Shown in pieces: positions 11,672 to 23,691 of a DNA stretch of 64,000 nt (its first letter is position 1; every line of letters begins with the position of its first letter). Source of the stretch: Papio anubis (Eukaryota > Chordata > Mammalia > Primates > Cercopithecidae); contig NC_044991.1 of NCBI RefSeq assembly GCF_008728515.1, forward strand, positions 39,946,968-40,010,967, given 5' to 3'. Under the pieces are notes generated by a model. It was not told the origin of the DNA. It did not search any database and saw only the letters and a program-made list of their open reading frames with translations. Made by a program: the position numbers and the translations under genes.

Positions 11672-12007
11672 TGTTGTGTTATTTCTTTTGTGTTGCTTTT
11701 AGTGTACCATTTTAATGCTTCTGTTGACTTTTTTATTATTTTTAAAGTTATCTTAAGCTCTACAAATTACAATATGGACCTCAATATATCACATTCTATT
11801 TTATTTAATTTTGATTTTTAATTTTTGTGGATACATAGTCGGTATATATATTTATGGGTACGTGAGATGTTTGATATAGGCGTGTAATACATAATAACCA
11901 CATCATGGAAGATGGGGTGTATCACAGTCCAGTTTAGAATAATTTAACTCAATTCTACTAAAATATAGAAATTTCACTCCTTTCCCCTTCCTTCCTTTCT
12001 TTCTTAT

Positions 12008-12300
12008 TCTTTTCTTTTCTTTTTTTTTTTCAGACAGAGTCTCCCTCTGTCATCCAGGCTGGAGTGAGTGCAGTGGCACAACCTCTGCCTCCTGGGTTCA
12101 AGTGATTCTCCTGTCTCAGCCTCCTGAGTTGCTGGGATTACAGGTGTGCACCACCATGCCCAGCTAATTTTTGTATTTTTCATAGAGATGGGGTTTCGCC
12201 ATATTGGCCAGGCTAGTCTTGAACTCCTGACCTCAAGTGATCCGCCCGCCTCGGCCTCCGAAAGTGCTGGGATTACAAGTGTGAGCCATCGTGCCCGGCC
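12008..12300 (-). repeat. Alu element
   Basis: From TTTTTTTTTTCAGACAGAGTC to ATCGTGCCCGGCC. A small internal deletion is seen in the left monomer near GCACAACCTCTGCC. Confidence 0.92.
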
Positions 12301-13601
12301 CCTTTCTTTCTTAACATTGCTTAAGTATCCTCTTCCTTTCTTTGTCTTTTATGTAATAACCATAAGTATTGCAACTATATTTGTTATGAACTGAAAAATG
12401 CAGTGTTATACAATCTTATGTCATTTAAAGAAGATGAGATAAAAAGTGTATGGAGTCATTTATATCTGCTCTCATATTTATTATATCTGGTCTTGTCACT
12501 TATTCCTGGGAACTCAAGTGATCATCTTGTGTCATTTCCTTTCAGCCTGAAGAACTTCCTTCAGCTCTTCTTGTAAGGCATGTCTGCTAGCCATTTCTCT
12601 CTGCTAGCCATTTCTCTCTGTCTTTGTATACGTCAGAATGTTTATTTTGCCTTCGTTTTTGAAGGATGATTTGCTACAGGTGTAATTCTGGTTTAGCAAT
12701 TATTTTCTCTTTCAGCCCTTTGAATTTGTCATTCTACTGCCTTGTGCCCGCCATTGTTTTTGATGCATAGTTTTTTTCTCTTGCTACTTTCAATAGTTTC
12801 TCTGTCTTTGACCTTCAACAGTCTGATTATAATGTGTTTAGGTGTGGGTCTCTTTGTGTTTGTCTTTCTTGGGATTGATTGAGCTTATTGGATCTGCTGA
12901 GTATTGGTTTTCCTCCAATGCGGGAAATATTGGCCATTGTTTCTTCCATTCTTTTTCTGTTCCTTTCTCTCTCTCCCTTATACATGTGTTGCTGTGCTTG
13001 ATTTTGCCCCATAGGTTTTTGATGTTCTGCTTATTTTCTTCAGTCTTTTTTCTCTGTTCTTCAGATTAGATAATTTCTGTTGAGCTATTTGTTCAAGTTC
13101 ACTGATTCTTTCTTCTGTTTTCCAATTTGCTGTTGAGTCCCTCTGGCAATTTTTAAAATTTCAGTTACTTTACTTTTCAACCCCAGGCTTTGACTTAATT
13201 CTTTAAAAAATAATAATAATAATTTCTGTCTCTCTATTGAGCTTCCCTACCAGTCAGATCATTGTCATCATACTTTAATTTTTATCAAGTGCAGTTTCCT
13301 TTAGTTCTTTGAAGATTTTTAAAAAATAGCTGTTTTGAAATCTTTTGTCCACTAAATCCAGCATCTAAAGGCACTCAGAGATAACTTCTGTGGACTATTG
13401 ACTATTTTTCCCCTGAGTGTAGGTCACTTTATGTTTTTCATGTCTCATATTTTTTTTCTTGACTACTTCAGGTAGTATATTCTAGCAACTCTGGATTCTG
13501 ACTTTTTTCCCCGAGGGTTGTTGTTTTGTGTTTTGTTTACTTGGATTAAATCTTTAATGTCTGTCTCCCCTGCAATGCATGGCCACTAGTGTCAGGCTTT
13601 T

Positions 13602-13619
13602 TGTTTGTTTGTTTGTTTC
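13602..13619. repeat. (TTTG)n short tandem repeat
   Basis: About four copies of TTTG follow GCTTTTTG. Confidence 0.8.
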
Positions 13620-13676
13620 TTAATTAGAGAAGTAAATAAACAAAAGAATGGCTACTCCATAGACAGAGCAACAGCT

Positions 13677-14128
13677 TTTTTTTTTTTTTTTAGTGGGATA
13701 CATGTACAGAACATGCAGGTTTGTTACATAGGTATACATGTGCCATGGTGGTTTGCTGCACCCATCAACCCATCGTCTAGATTTTAAGCCCCACATGCAT
13801 TAGGTATTTGTCCTAATGCTCTTCCTCCTCTTGCCCCCCACCCCCCAACAGACCCCGGTGTGTGATGTTCCCCTTCCTATGTCCATGTGTTCTCATTGTT
13901 CAACTCCCACTTATGAGTGAAAACATGCAGTGTTTGGTTTTCTGTTCCTGTGTTAGTTTGCTGAGAATGATGGCTTCCAGCTTCATCCATGTCCCTGCAA
14001 AGGACATGAACTCATCCTTTTTTATGGCTGCATAATATTCCATGGTGCATATGTGCCACATTTTCTTTATCCAGTGTATCATTGATGGGCATTTGGGTTG
14101 GTTCCAAAACTTTGCTATTGTAAATAGT
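13677..14128 (-). mobile_element. L1PA 3' end, 5'-truncated, with target-site duplication
   Basis: Classic antisense L1PA tail: poly(T), ACATGTGCCATGGTGG, CCCCACCCCCCAACAGACC and TATGAGTGAAAACATGC, to GCTATTGTAAATAGT. Flanks AGAGCAACAGCTTTT (13665) and AGAGCAGCAGCTTTT (14129) are the target-site duplication. Confidence 0.93.
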
Positions 14129-14317
14129 AGAGCAGCAGCTTTTTCTTTCTCTTATAGTTAAGCCTGATGTTACCTTTGGGTCAGGTATCTTAGTGTTCAA
14201 TTGACCAGAGATTGTGCGTGAAATAGTAGAGCAGCAGCTTTTTCTTTCTCTTATATTTAAGCCTGATGTTGCCTTTGGGTCAGATATCTTAGTGTTCAAT
14301 TGGCCAGAGATTGTGCG
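14122..14317. repeat. 99-bp tandem duplication next to the L1 insertion
   Basis: Two copies begin AAATAGTAGAGCAGCAGC at 14122 and 14221 and run to GATTGTGCG. They differ at only a few positions (GTTACC versus GTTGCC, TTGACC versus TTGGCC). The unit includes the last bases of the L1, so the duplication came after that insertion. Confidence 0.93.
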
Positions 14318-14971
14318 CAGGCAGCTCCATCCAGGAAGGCCTCCACTCCCTGCTGATGGATCTGTGTGTTGGCTGGGTACCATTCAAACTTAAGGCTGTT
14401 TTCCAGCCCCAGCTTTTACTCTATGCCGAGCTCTCTTGCAGTTCTCTGTGTGCAGTTCCCATCAGCCAGGGCTATGTGGGTGGCTTGGGCCTACTCTGGT
14501 TTATACTGCTTATGTGCATAGCCTCCAGTCAGCTAAGGCTATATGGAGAGCTATCAAGCCCCTATCATTGAATTACATCCTGGAACTCCATGTTAAATCC
14601 TTGGCCAGTTTGCCGGTCAGTGCATCGATTACCCCAAACAGGCTCATTATCTCAGACTAGGGCACCACTCGTCTTCCTTGTTTGCTTGCCACCAAAATCG
14701 TCACCTTAACAGTGCTCCAAATCAAGTGATCCCTGCCCATCAGCAGCCACAAAACTTGTGGTTTTCACAGCCTGCCCTGCCCTGGTGGAGCTACCATACT
14801 GACAGAGTTGGCGGGGGGGTGGGGAGCCCACGCAACAACCACCCAGAGCTTCGTGTTCTTTTCTGCAGTTCAGTCATTTTCAGGAACTTCTTAGTTTGTT
14901 ATCTGCCTTTCAATGACTTTCAGGGTGCTGAAGTGGTTGCTTTTTGACAGCATTGTCTGACTGTGTGATTG
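14318..14971 (-). mobile_element. Antisense L1M 5' region (probable)
   Basis: GC-richer sequence without a coding frame lies between the ORF-like L1 text and the CTTATTCCATCATGCTAC end near 15310-15330. This is the usual place and look of an old L1 5' UTR. The assignment rests on position and composition. Confidence 0.45.
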
Positions 14972-15270
14972 CTTTTTTTTTTTTTTTGAGCAGGAGCCTC
15001 ACTCTTGTCACCCAGGCTGGAGTGCAGTGACGCGATCTCGGCTCACTGCAACCTCTGCCTCCCGGCTTCAAACAATTCTCTTGCCTCAGCTTCCCAAGTA
15101 GCTGGGATCATAGGCACCCACCACTACGCCTGGCTAATTTTTGTATTTTTAGTAGAGCTGGGGTTTCACTATGTTGGCTAGGCTGGTCTCGAACTCCTGA
15201 CCTCAGATGATCCACCCACCTCGGCCTCCCAAAGTGTTGGGATCACAGGCGTGAGCCACCGCGCCCGGCC
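14972..15270 (-). repeat. Alu with target-site duplication
   Basis: A full-length Alu ending CCGCGCCCGGCC. Flanks TGTGATTGCTTTT and TGTGATTCCTTTT. Confidence 0.94.
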
Positions 15271-15439
15271 TGTGATTCCTTTTGGGGAAGAGTATTTATA
15301 GACCTCCTTATTCCATCATGCTACAAATTAATTTCCTATGGATATTTTTCTTTTTTTTTTAACATCTCTCTTTTCTATACTGAACATGTTTTTACTCTTA
15401 ATAGGAATAAAATAATAAGAAATGTAATTATTGTTATTT

Positions 15440-15600
15440 TGCTTTCTATTATTTACTTTTTAATCGACACATAATAATTGTACATATTTATGGAGTACAT
15501 AGTGTTATTTGATACAAATCATGTGTAGTGGTCAAATCAGAGTAATTGGCATATCCATCATAAAGGTAATTATTTAAAAATTGTTTTACAAAAACAAATC
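15440..15600. mobile_element. L1 3'-end fragment
   Basis: The text ATAATAATTGTACATATTTA then TGGAGTACATAG, GGTCAAATCAGAGTAATTGG and CATATCCATCAT is the familiar L1MA/PB-type tail. Confidence 0.65.
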
Positions 15601-15616
15601 AAACTTTACATTCTTC

Positions 15617-15699
15617 CACCAAGTACTAACCAAGGCTGACCTGCCTAGGTTTTGAGATCAGATGAGATCGGGAATGTTCAGGGTGGTATGGCCGTAGAC
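15617..15699 (-). pseudogene. 5S rRNA pseudogene, 3' truncated
   Basis: Read on the minus strand it begins GTCTACGGCCATACCACCCT and continues through CGATCTCATCTGATCTC to GTTAGTACTTGG, the first 83 or so of about 121 bases of 5S rRNA. Several substitutions (for example in the GAACGCGCCC segment, here GAACATTCCC) and loss of the 3' third mean it cannot be functional. The internal promoter region is partly retained but altered. Copies like this arise by retrotransposition. It stops 75 bp upstream of a DZANK1 exon. Confidence 0.92.
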
Positions 15700-15774
15700 A
15701 AACCTTACATTTTAAGATCTATTCATACCTTCAGTTTTTACATGCAAGATAAACCGGACCTTTTCCTTGTGCAG

Positions 15775-15888
15775 ATGGGCTTATGTGCAGAATGCAGAAG
15801 CTTGGTGCCCATGAACACTCCCATCTGTGTGGTGTGTGAGGCCCCTCTTGTTCTACAGCTGCAGCCACAGGCAAGCCTCCATTTGAAG
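15775..15888 (+). CDS. DZANK1: DZANK1 exon: second zinc-ribbon module
   Basis: A pyrimidine-rich tract ending TTGTGCAG precedes the exon and GTAATG follows it. The 114 bases are exactly 38 codons in phase 0, from MGLCAEC to LHLK. Knuckles are CAEC at residues 4-7 and CVVC at 18-21, ten residues apart, the usual zinc-ribbon spacing. An ATG is the first codon of the exon, so a transcript starting here could in principle initiate translation, but frame continuity with the flanking exons makes it an internal codon. A 5S rRNA pseudogene ends only 75 bp upstream, and a minus-strand Alu begins about 95 bp downstream. Confidence 0.96.
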
Positions 15889-15982
15889 GTAATGAAGTGT
15901 GATTCTGTAAAAACATGAATGAAATACATAGTAATGTTTGAACAGGTGTATGAGGTTTTTCAGCTGGTGGGATGGGGTAACA

Positions 15983-16275
15983 ATTTTTTTTTTTTTTGAG
16001 ACAGAGTCTTGCTGTGTCACCCAGGCTGGAGTGCAGTAGCATGATCTCGGCTCACTGCAACCTCTGCCTCCTCAGTTCAAGTGATTCTCCTGCCTTAGCT
16101 TCCCGAGTACCTGGGACTATAGGCATGCACCACCACGCTGGCTAATTTTTATATTTTTAGTAGACATGGGGTTTCTTCATCTTGGCCAGGCTGGTCTCAA
16201 ACTCCTGACCTCAGGTGACCTACCCACCTCAGCCTCCCAAAGTGCTGGATTGTAGGCATGAGCCACCGTGCCCAC
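15983..16275 (-). repeat. Alu with target-site duplication
   Basis: From poly(T) GAGACAGAGTC to CCACCGTGCCCACC. Flanks GGGATGGGGTAACA and AGGATGGGGTAACA. It lies about 95 bp downstream of the second DZANK1 exon. Confidence 0.94.
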
Positions 16276-18717
16276 CAGGATGGGGTAACACTTGATAACC
16301 TAATATACATGAACAAAATCCATTCTCATTTTTGGTAAGGTATGCTGTCCAGGAGTTTAACTTGCCAATAGGATCTATAATATTAAGAGAGATACGTAGG
16401 ATTGTATTCCCTGAATAAGGATTTGGAGGGCAAATTGCACTACAGCTAATGTAGACAATTTTTTACTTCATATATTTAAACTCCAACATTGCAATTAGTA
16501 TTGATTTATAATTTTGTCCTTAAAGTGACTTCAAACTTTTGTTTGCTTTATTTAATTATAGGTTCTTATTATGGAGAAAAAGAATGACTAGAACTAGTCA
16601 CATGGAAGAAAAAGTTATGTATCATCACTTACATCCAAAAACTTTGCTAGAAAAATGATATCATACTGTGAAACATTTTTTCATATAATCATTAAACATA
16701 CAACTAAATCTTTTCTCCATCCTTCAATTTACAGTCCCATTTACCTCCTCTTTAATCCCAAGTAAAGGTCACTAGAGGATAAAATAGATTTAATAGAGGG
16801 AATTTGGGGGATTAAAAAACCAAGAATTTTTAGCAATAAGGGAAATGCATGGCGTTATGTACAGGCCATAACACTCCTAAAATGGCCTGTGGGTTGTATA
16901 TGGGCAAAATGTATTCAGAGAAAAGATAAGTCCACTTTTTCTTCCACCTTCAAGCTGCCTTTAGCATGAAGAGTTCACAAGTGTCCAAGACTGTGTGAGC
17001 CTTCAGAAATGAGATTTTTGAAAAACTGGCCAGGCCAAAGTCAGGTAGAGGAAAATTTACCAATCTTTTTGTTCAATGACTATTTTCAATCTTAAGATGC
17101 TTTAAGATGCTGCAGGAAGCCACTATACAGCCCTGGAAGTCTGTCTCCAGACTTCTTATATATGGGAGAGAGAAATCTATTTTTCTCTTGTTTATTTAAG
17201 CCTGTGTTATTTTGGGTGTTCTGTCAATCACAGCGAATCTATTCTTATTAATACATTTATTCAGGATGTTTGAAGATAATATCACTGCAAACTCTTTGGA
17301 CTATTCAGAACAGGAAGAATAGGGGTAGGTGTTAGTTGTGACCCAAACTCAATATATATAATATCATCTTCAGTATTTGAAATCTAGAGTTCTTCCCATT
17401 TTATGGGAAGGCGGAGAGACACAAAGGTACATGTAAGTAAGTTTTCCCGTCAATTTGTTGTAAATCCTATACTGAGAATAAACACAGGACTTCTGCAGTG
17501 ATAGGTAACATCAAATCCAGGAACAGCCTCTTTCTTGCAGGGCAATTTTTATAAGAGAGATTTTTATAACTTATAATAAGTTATAATAGGAATAATTTTA
17601 TAACTTATTTCTACTCCATAGGTGGGCCAAAGTTAGAACATATAATGAGGAAATCAATGATGAATTCAAAGATGAGATTTAGAAAATGTGCCTCAAAACT
17701 TTGCAAGGAGTTTGATTTTGCTGGGCTGCAACAATGCTGGGGTGCTGTGGGTTATGGGAGATGGCACCTTCTCTACCAGACTTAGTAGCTCAGATTTCTC
17801 CCTGTGGGCCCTGAAGGTTGAAAGTGGGGACAGGTTTTAACCAGACTTGATTTGTAGAGAGACTTTCATCACCGTAACCTCTGATCCTGGAAAGAAGTGT
17901 GTGACTTTTTATGCCAATCGCTATTACTGCTTCTACTCACAGAAGGACATCTGTTTGGGAACCCCGGCCTGACAATCTTCCTTCCAGTGCCTCTCCCAGA
18001 TGTCATAAGGGTGACAGGTTTTGAGATAACATTCTCACCCAGACAGCCACCTCTGAAGTTGGTGGGAATACTCATGTGAACTGCTCAGGGAAGCCAGCAA
18101 GCCTTACCTCCCGGCAGGTGGCAGCATGCCATTGACAGCTCCCGTCCCCTTTCTTCGTTGGTCTCTAGCTCACTCCACTGAGCACACAAGCACAATCGGC
18201 GCTCTTCCTTCTATGATGAAGACAGATTCCATGGCAGTTGCAGTTGCAGTCTTGTCTTGTGTGCATTTAAGGCGCTGTCAATACTGAAGAATTTTGCTCT
18301 ATCAGATTTTTTTTTTTTTTTTTTTTTTTTTCTGCCGGGATTAGAACATACAGTAGCAGAAGTTTCTGTATTTGACCTCTGGCGAAGACACCTATTTCAG
18401 AAGAAGAGAGGATTTTACAACTTACTTGTTTAAAATAATTAATACCTAATTTTTGGTAACAACTAATCCAAAGATGTACCAAAAAGTGTATAATTTCTTC
18501 ACTCTACCTCCATTTCTATTTCTCTGAAATAACCAGCGTTAGCAGCTTAGAGTGTCCTTTTACGTATTTTTCTAGATTCACAGAAACATGTTTATGTGTA
18601 TTCATACATTTAGATTTGGTCTGGTTTGGTTTTTTAAACAAAATGAAATCATGTTATATACTTTTCCTCGCAACTTATTTATTTCACTTAACAAATGCAT
18701 CTATTGGCCATTTTCTT
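16276..18717. other. Repeat-poor intron
   Basis: I recognise no complete repeat, RNA or coding region here. It is AT-rich to about 17600, then more balanced. A poly(T) run of about 25 lies at 18306-18331. Short open frames on both strands (60-71 codons) carry no domain. Confidence 0.5.
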
Positions 18718-19025
18718 TTTTTATTTTTATTATTAATTTTTTTTGAGACAAGTTCTCACTCTGTCATCTAGGCTGGAGTGCAGTGGCACGATCATGGCTC
18801 ATTGCAGCCTGACTTCCCGGGATCAAGTGATCCTCTTACCTCAGGCCCCCAAGTAGCTGGGACCACAGGCATATGCCACCACGCCAGGCTAATTTTTCTA
18901 TTTTTTGTAGAGATGGGGTTTCGCCTTGTTGCCCAGGCTGGTCTGGAACTCCTGGGCTCACATGATCCTCCCACCTTGGCCTCCCAAGGTTCTGGAATTA
19001 TGGGTGTGAGCCACCGCACCTGGCC
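18718..19025 (-). repeat. Alu with target-site duplication
   Basis: An old Alu (GAGACAAGTTCTCACTCTG to CCGCACCTGGCC). Flanks ATTGGCCATTTTCT and ATTGGCCGTTTTCT. Confidence 0.93.
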
Positions 19026-21085
19026 TCCATTGGCCGTTTTCTAAAGTTGAAACTAATTTTTGCATCCCTGTTCACCAGAAGATGTTAACTCAAGGCATTT
19101 ATCAAGAAGAGCTACTACAGTTTCCTTTGGGATTTTATGAGCAACATACAATGTACCTCCAGGACTTCAGTCATGTTTGTGGTTCTTAGAATTTGTGAGG
19201 CTTAGGTCTGGGATCATCCTGAAAAGATCTGATGATTCCTGTGCCTGAGGCACAGGTGCCTTCAGTGAGTGCCAGCCTCTCACACTGTGATTTGGGGTTA
19301 AGGCCAGTGTAACCACAGCTCCACATCAAGCAGAACTTTAGCGTAGTCAGTTTTGAGATTAAGTTTGCAATGACCTACTAGCTTGTTTTCAATATTCTTC
19401 CTTTTTAATTGTGTCAATTAAAGCTTATCACTTGGGAGTCTGAAAATTTTTCTCCTCTTCCAACTACTTTAAAAGGAAAAGTTTTATTCCAGTGACTAAG
19501 TGGCTCTGTTAAATAGCTTAGAATCTTTCAACTAGACAGTATGTTGCAAAGTCTGTGGATGAAATGGCAAATGAGGATATTGACTTTTTAAAAGTGCTCA
19601 TCATAGGTGTTTGCCATCCCCATTAAGGCCATCTGATGGTGGCCTCAATTCCAAATCACCTCCACAGACATCTGTGAATTTATGAGTGTAGTGGATTGTG
19701 ATATAAAATGATTTCTAACTGTGGGTCATGGTCACTGCTCTAGAAAGAAGTGAGCCATGGCACGGTGTCAAAAGTCTCCACAAAACAACAACAACAACAA
19801 AAAAAACCAACACATAGAAAAACCCGTCAACCAAGAAAACTATGTTTAATAGACCTGATGCAGTAAGGTAGACCATCACTTAGACAAGTTCGTAGTAGTA
19901 TCTCAGAAGAAGGAAGTCAGGACAAGGTATTTAAAGGGAGTTAGTGCTGGACCCTAATGTCAACCATGGGCTGTGGGTGATAATGATGTGTCAATGATGT
20001 TCATTGATTGTGACAAATGTACCACTTGGGTGTGGGATGTCCATAGCGTGGGGGAGACCGTGTCTGTGGGATGGGACAGGGTATACGAGAATCTTCTGTA
20101 ATTTCCACTCAATTTTGCTGTGAACCTTAAACTGTTCTAAAAATAAAGTTTAAAGTTTATTAAAATTTAAAAAAACAGAGTTTTGCAAGGCGGGGCGGGG
20201 ATTGGACAGAGTATGCACTGGGCAAAGTTGTGAGAAGCAGTTTTGGATTATCAGCCCCCCAAGGTGAGGTCTTGAAGGAAGCTGTTGGACTTGAGAAGTA
20301 AGCAGTTTTCGTTGTTCTCCAGTTTTCCCTTCCTAGAGGAAGTATTTTCTGCAGCACACAGCAAGATTACTTTTATTTGATCTCAGTGTTTTTTAACATG
20401 GAGACAGGAAATTTGTCTCATTTCTCAGTGGGTTTCACCAGATCTTTTCTGAGGCAACATCTTCAGGAAAGTCACAGCACTAAATCTCATAGATAAATGC
20501 TGGCCAATTGCTGATTATGCTGTGGCAACTTTAAGTAACTTTGAAGAATGTTGGCCCCCAGGGAGTATCAGGAACCATTGAGAGCAAGACTGTGATTCTC
20601 TGCCATTTCGAATAGCAGTCAGTTGGCCTCTGCCCTTTAGGAGTCGTTTAGATTGGCAACTGTGGTACGTTGGCTCAGTTCCTAGGAAAACTTTGGGATC
20701 TTCCACTAAAATGGAGTTAACCAGACTTTGAAAGGCTGGGACTCCATAGAGCTACCTGGTGGTATTGGAAATAAACCCTCTGGAGTTGGGCTTTCTTTTT
20801 CTTGATCATCCACTTTACCTGTGCCAGCTTCTGAACACACTGTTGGATATACTAGTTTCGGGACACCTAGGGACCACAGTGCTGGACTAGAAAGGAACAC
20901 TTGAGCACCACTGGTCATTGACAATGGAAAAAGATTGTATCCTGAGAGAATAGAGTGGTCGGTAACGTGTTAGAAAACCTCTGAGAGCTGAGCTGTAGAC
21001 TATTTTTACCATCATTTCTTTGTCTTTTGTTTTTCTCTGTGTTGCAACTTAACCCCAAGGTCCTGTCTTAGAAAGTTGTACTTAC
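19026..21085. other. Intron with an L1M 3' end at about 19850-20160
   Basis: The part near 20000-20160 (ACAAATGTACCACTTGGG, CAATTTTGCTGTGAACCTTA, AAATAAAGTTT) matches a sense L1M 3' UTR. A CAACAACAACAA run lies near 19785. The remainder (19026-19700, 20200-21085) shows no gene or clear repeat. Confidence 0.55.
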
Positions 21086-21384
21086 GGCCAGGCACGGTGG
21101 CTCACGCCTGTAATCCCAGCACTTTGGGAGGCTGAGGTGGGCAGATCACGAGGTCAGGAGTTCGAGACCAGCCTGATCAATATGGTAAAACCTCGTCTCT
21201 ACTAAAAATTCAAAAATTAGCCAGGCATGGTGGCACGCGCCTGTAGTCCCAGCTACTTGGGAGGCTGAGGCAGAGGAATCACTTGAACCCGGGAGGTAGA
21301 GGTTGCAGTGAGCTGAGATCACGCCACTGCACGCCAGCCTGGGCAACAGAGTGAGACTCTGTCTCAAAAAAAAAAAAAAAAGGA
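21086..21384 (+). repeat. Alu with target-site duplication
   Basis: A full-length plus-strand Alu from GGCCAGGCACGG to an A17-like tail. Flanks AAGTTGTACTTAC are at 21073 and 21385. Confidence 0.95.
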
Positions 21385-21757
21385 AGTTGTACTTACCACT
21401 GTCTTTCTTTGGCAGTCTTTTCACTTCTTCCATTTCTAAGTAAAAACTACAGAGCAAACCTAAAATTCATATTTAACATGAAGCCCCAGAGGGTAAACCC
21501 CAGTCCAAGAACCAGATTACTTGTAAACACACAGATAATCCCTTGCTGGTCTAGGGTCTTTCTGTTTACTGTTTAAGCCGTGAAATGGAACGTCTACTCA
21601 GTGTCATGGTTTTCACACTGGAGAAACACACACACACACACACACACCCAACCTTACACATAACCAGTGCAGAATTTCCAACTTACCTTTTGAAGACCAA
21701 ACGAATACTCTTTTCAGTGTTTCCTTGTTGGTGGTTTTGTCTCTTTTAAAACTACAT
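21385..21757. other. Intron with (CA)n at 21626-21648
   Basis: Unclassified intron containing a short CA microsatellite of about 11 units. Confidence 0.6.
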
Positions 21758-21915
21758 TCAGGCTGGGCATGGTGGCTCACACCTATAATTCCAGCACTTT
21801 AGGGGGCTAAAGTGGGAGGATCACTTGAGGCCAGGAGCTGGACACCAGACTGGGCAACACAGTTAGATCCCATCTCTACAACAACAAATGAAAGAAAACA
21901 AAACAAAAAAAACCC
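21758..21915 (+). repeat. Alu left-monomer fragment
   Basis: A single monomer (GGCTGGGCATGGTGGCTCAC) ending in a degenerate CAACAACAAATG/AAACAAAAAAAACC tail. Confidence 0.85.
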
Positions 21916-22089
21916 TACAGATATTTGTCCGACACTATTTACAGTAACTCCTAAACCAATCCAATATTCAGGGCCTGGGTGCAATAATAGGGCCTGTAGC
22001 TGAATGACTGACAGAAAAGATTGCTTGATGATTTCTTTGCACAGTTGTTTGCTCAGAGGAACATGTATTTCTTATTTGTTGTTGTTAAG

Positions 22090-22182
22090 GAGAAGGTAAT
22101 TTGCCGGGCCTGTGGTACAGGAAATCCTGCTCACCTGAGATACTGTGTCACCTGTGAGGGGGCCCTGCCTTCATCACAAGAG
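22090..22182 (+). CDS. DZANK1: DZANK1 exon: third zinc-ribbon module
   Basis: The acceptor is GTTGTTAAG and the donor GTAGGT. The 93 bases give 31 codons in phase 0, beginning EKVICRAC and ending LPSSQE. Knuckles are CRAC at residues 5-8 and CVTC at 19-22, again ten residues apart. The exon is almost nothing but one ribbon, which supports a one-exon-per-module history of the array. The acceptor lacks a strong polypyrimidine run but is preceded by a T-rich stretch (CTTATTTGTTGTTGT). Confidence 0.95.
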
Positions 22183-22892
22183 GTAGGTTGATTGCATGTG
22201 CCAATCCTATATTTAGTGGCTACTATGTCAATGTTAATGATAATAGAGAAACAGAATCTGCTGAGGGGGTTGGGGAGACAGACCCCAAAAAGCTTCTCTT
22301 GGTAAACTGAAAGCAAGATTTCCATATGTGGGGAGAACTTTATATCAACACAAAATTATTTTCAAAGTCTTAACTTCAAGAGGATTGAGTAAAATCAATA
22401 ATTTTGTATGATTTTGTTTAATAACTTTGCATGGGAGGCTGGCATTAGCCTGTGGGGAAGTGAACTCATTCACATTTCATTACAGACAGGTATGTCTTTG
22501 TCGTCCCCTCCACCTTCCCACACCCCATAGTCCATTGTTTTCGTTGACTCTGTATGCACACTGCTTTTTGAAATTGAGAACATTGTAGCCACCTATCTCT
22601 TGGGTTTCCTGCCAGCCTATTTTGAATGTTGGAGTGAAGGAATAGGAGTATATGCACTTTAAATACAGTGATGATCTATTTTATGTTTATAAAATGTTTC
22701 TGATGAAAATGAAAATTACTTCCAGGTGACTCTTGCTTTGTGCCAGGAAGAAGCTGGCATTTACTAGCCAACTTAGAAGAAAAAACTTGCTTCTTCTGGG
22801 TTGCTGTGTATGTTTTTGATTGTTTGTAGGGTTTGTTCTCATCTCAGAGAGATTCCTCATGAAACTGGACAATGTGGTTAGTTGGTCTACAG
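22183..22892. other. Intron after the third ribbon exon
   Basis: No repeat or gene recognised. Short frames on the minus strand have no domain. Confidence 0.5.
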
Positions 22893-23194
22893 CAGCGGTC
22901 CCCAACCTTTTTGGCATCACGGACTGGTCTTGTAGAAGACAATTTTTCCATGGACCTGGTTGGGGGATGGATTCAGGATGAAACTGCTCCTCCTCAGATC
23001 ATCAGTCATGAGTTAGATTCTCATAACCTAGATCCGTCACGTGCACGGTTCACATTTGGGTTCGCGCTCCTATGAGAATCGAATGCTGCTGCTGATCTGA
23101 TAGGAGGTGGAGCACTCACCTCCTGCTGTCCGGCCCAGTTCCTAACAAGCCGTGGATCCATACAGGTCCGTGGCCCGGGGCTTGGGGACCCCTG
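22893..23194. mobile_element. hAT-type MITE
   Basis: The ends CAGCGGTCCCCAACC and (reverse complement) CAGGGGTCCCCAAGCC form near-perfect terminal inverted repeats about 300 bp apart. The internal text GAATCGAATGCTGCTG and AGGAGGTGGAGC fits a well-known nonautonomous hAT family. The 8-bp flanks match only in part, as expected of an old insertion. Confidence 0.85.
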
Positions 23195-23220
23195 CTCTGC
23201 CTGATTAGTATCAAATGGGT

Positions 23221-23672
23221 GTGTACTAGTTTCCTAAGCACCATCAACTAAGTGGCTAACAACAACAGAAATCTATTGTCTTACAGCTCTGGAGGCTAGA
23301 AGTCTAAAATCAAGGTATTGGCAGGGCCATACTCCCTCTGAAGGTGCTGGGGAATGAACTGTTCCATCTCCTCCCCCAGCTTCTGATAGCCTCAAGCTTC
23401 CCTTGGCTTCTAGATGCAGCACTCCAGTCTCTGCCTTTGCCATCCCGTGGAGCTCTCCCTCTATGTCTGCCTGTGTGTGTATGCCACTGTGTCCAGGTTT
23501 CCCTTTTTCATAAGGACACCAGTCACACTGGATTAGGGCCCACCCTAATGACCACATTTTAACTTGATTACTTCTGTACAGACCTTTTTCCAAATAAGGT
23601 CTCATTTTGAGGTACTGGGAGTTAGGACTTCAACTTATCTTTTTCTGGACAGACAGAATTCAACCTATAACA
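23221..23672 (-). mobile_element. MLT1-type MaLR LTR
   Basis: On the + strand: TGTACTAGTTTCCTAAGC, CAGAAATCTATTGTC, then GACACCAGTCACACTGGATT and CCCACCCTAATGACC to CAACCTATAACA. This is a reversed MLT1 with a disrupted middle. Confidence 0.8.
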
Positions 23673-23691
23673 GTGGAGTTGGACAAGATAC

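Larger units (their letters stand above)
10947..13600 (-). mobile_element. Antisense L1/HAL1 region
   Basis: Old antisense L1 text such as TTTCTAGTAGACAGCATGTA and TTTCTTTGGAGG-like phrases is interrupted by two Alus. A small tandem duplication (CTAGCCATTTCTCTCTG twice) is at 12587-12619. Confidence 0.7.

Noticed and set aside
15617..15699. Functional 5S rRNA gene
   Set aside because: The 3' third is missing and conserved bases are changed, so it is a pseudogene.
15731..16042. 103-codon minus-strand frame over the second ribbon exon
   Set aside because: It is the antisense shadow of the exon joined to Alu sequence.
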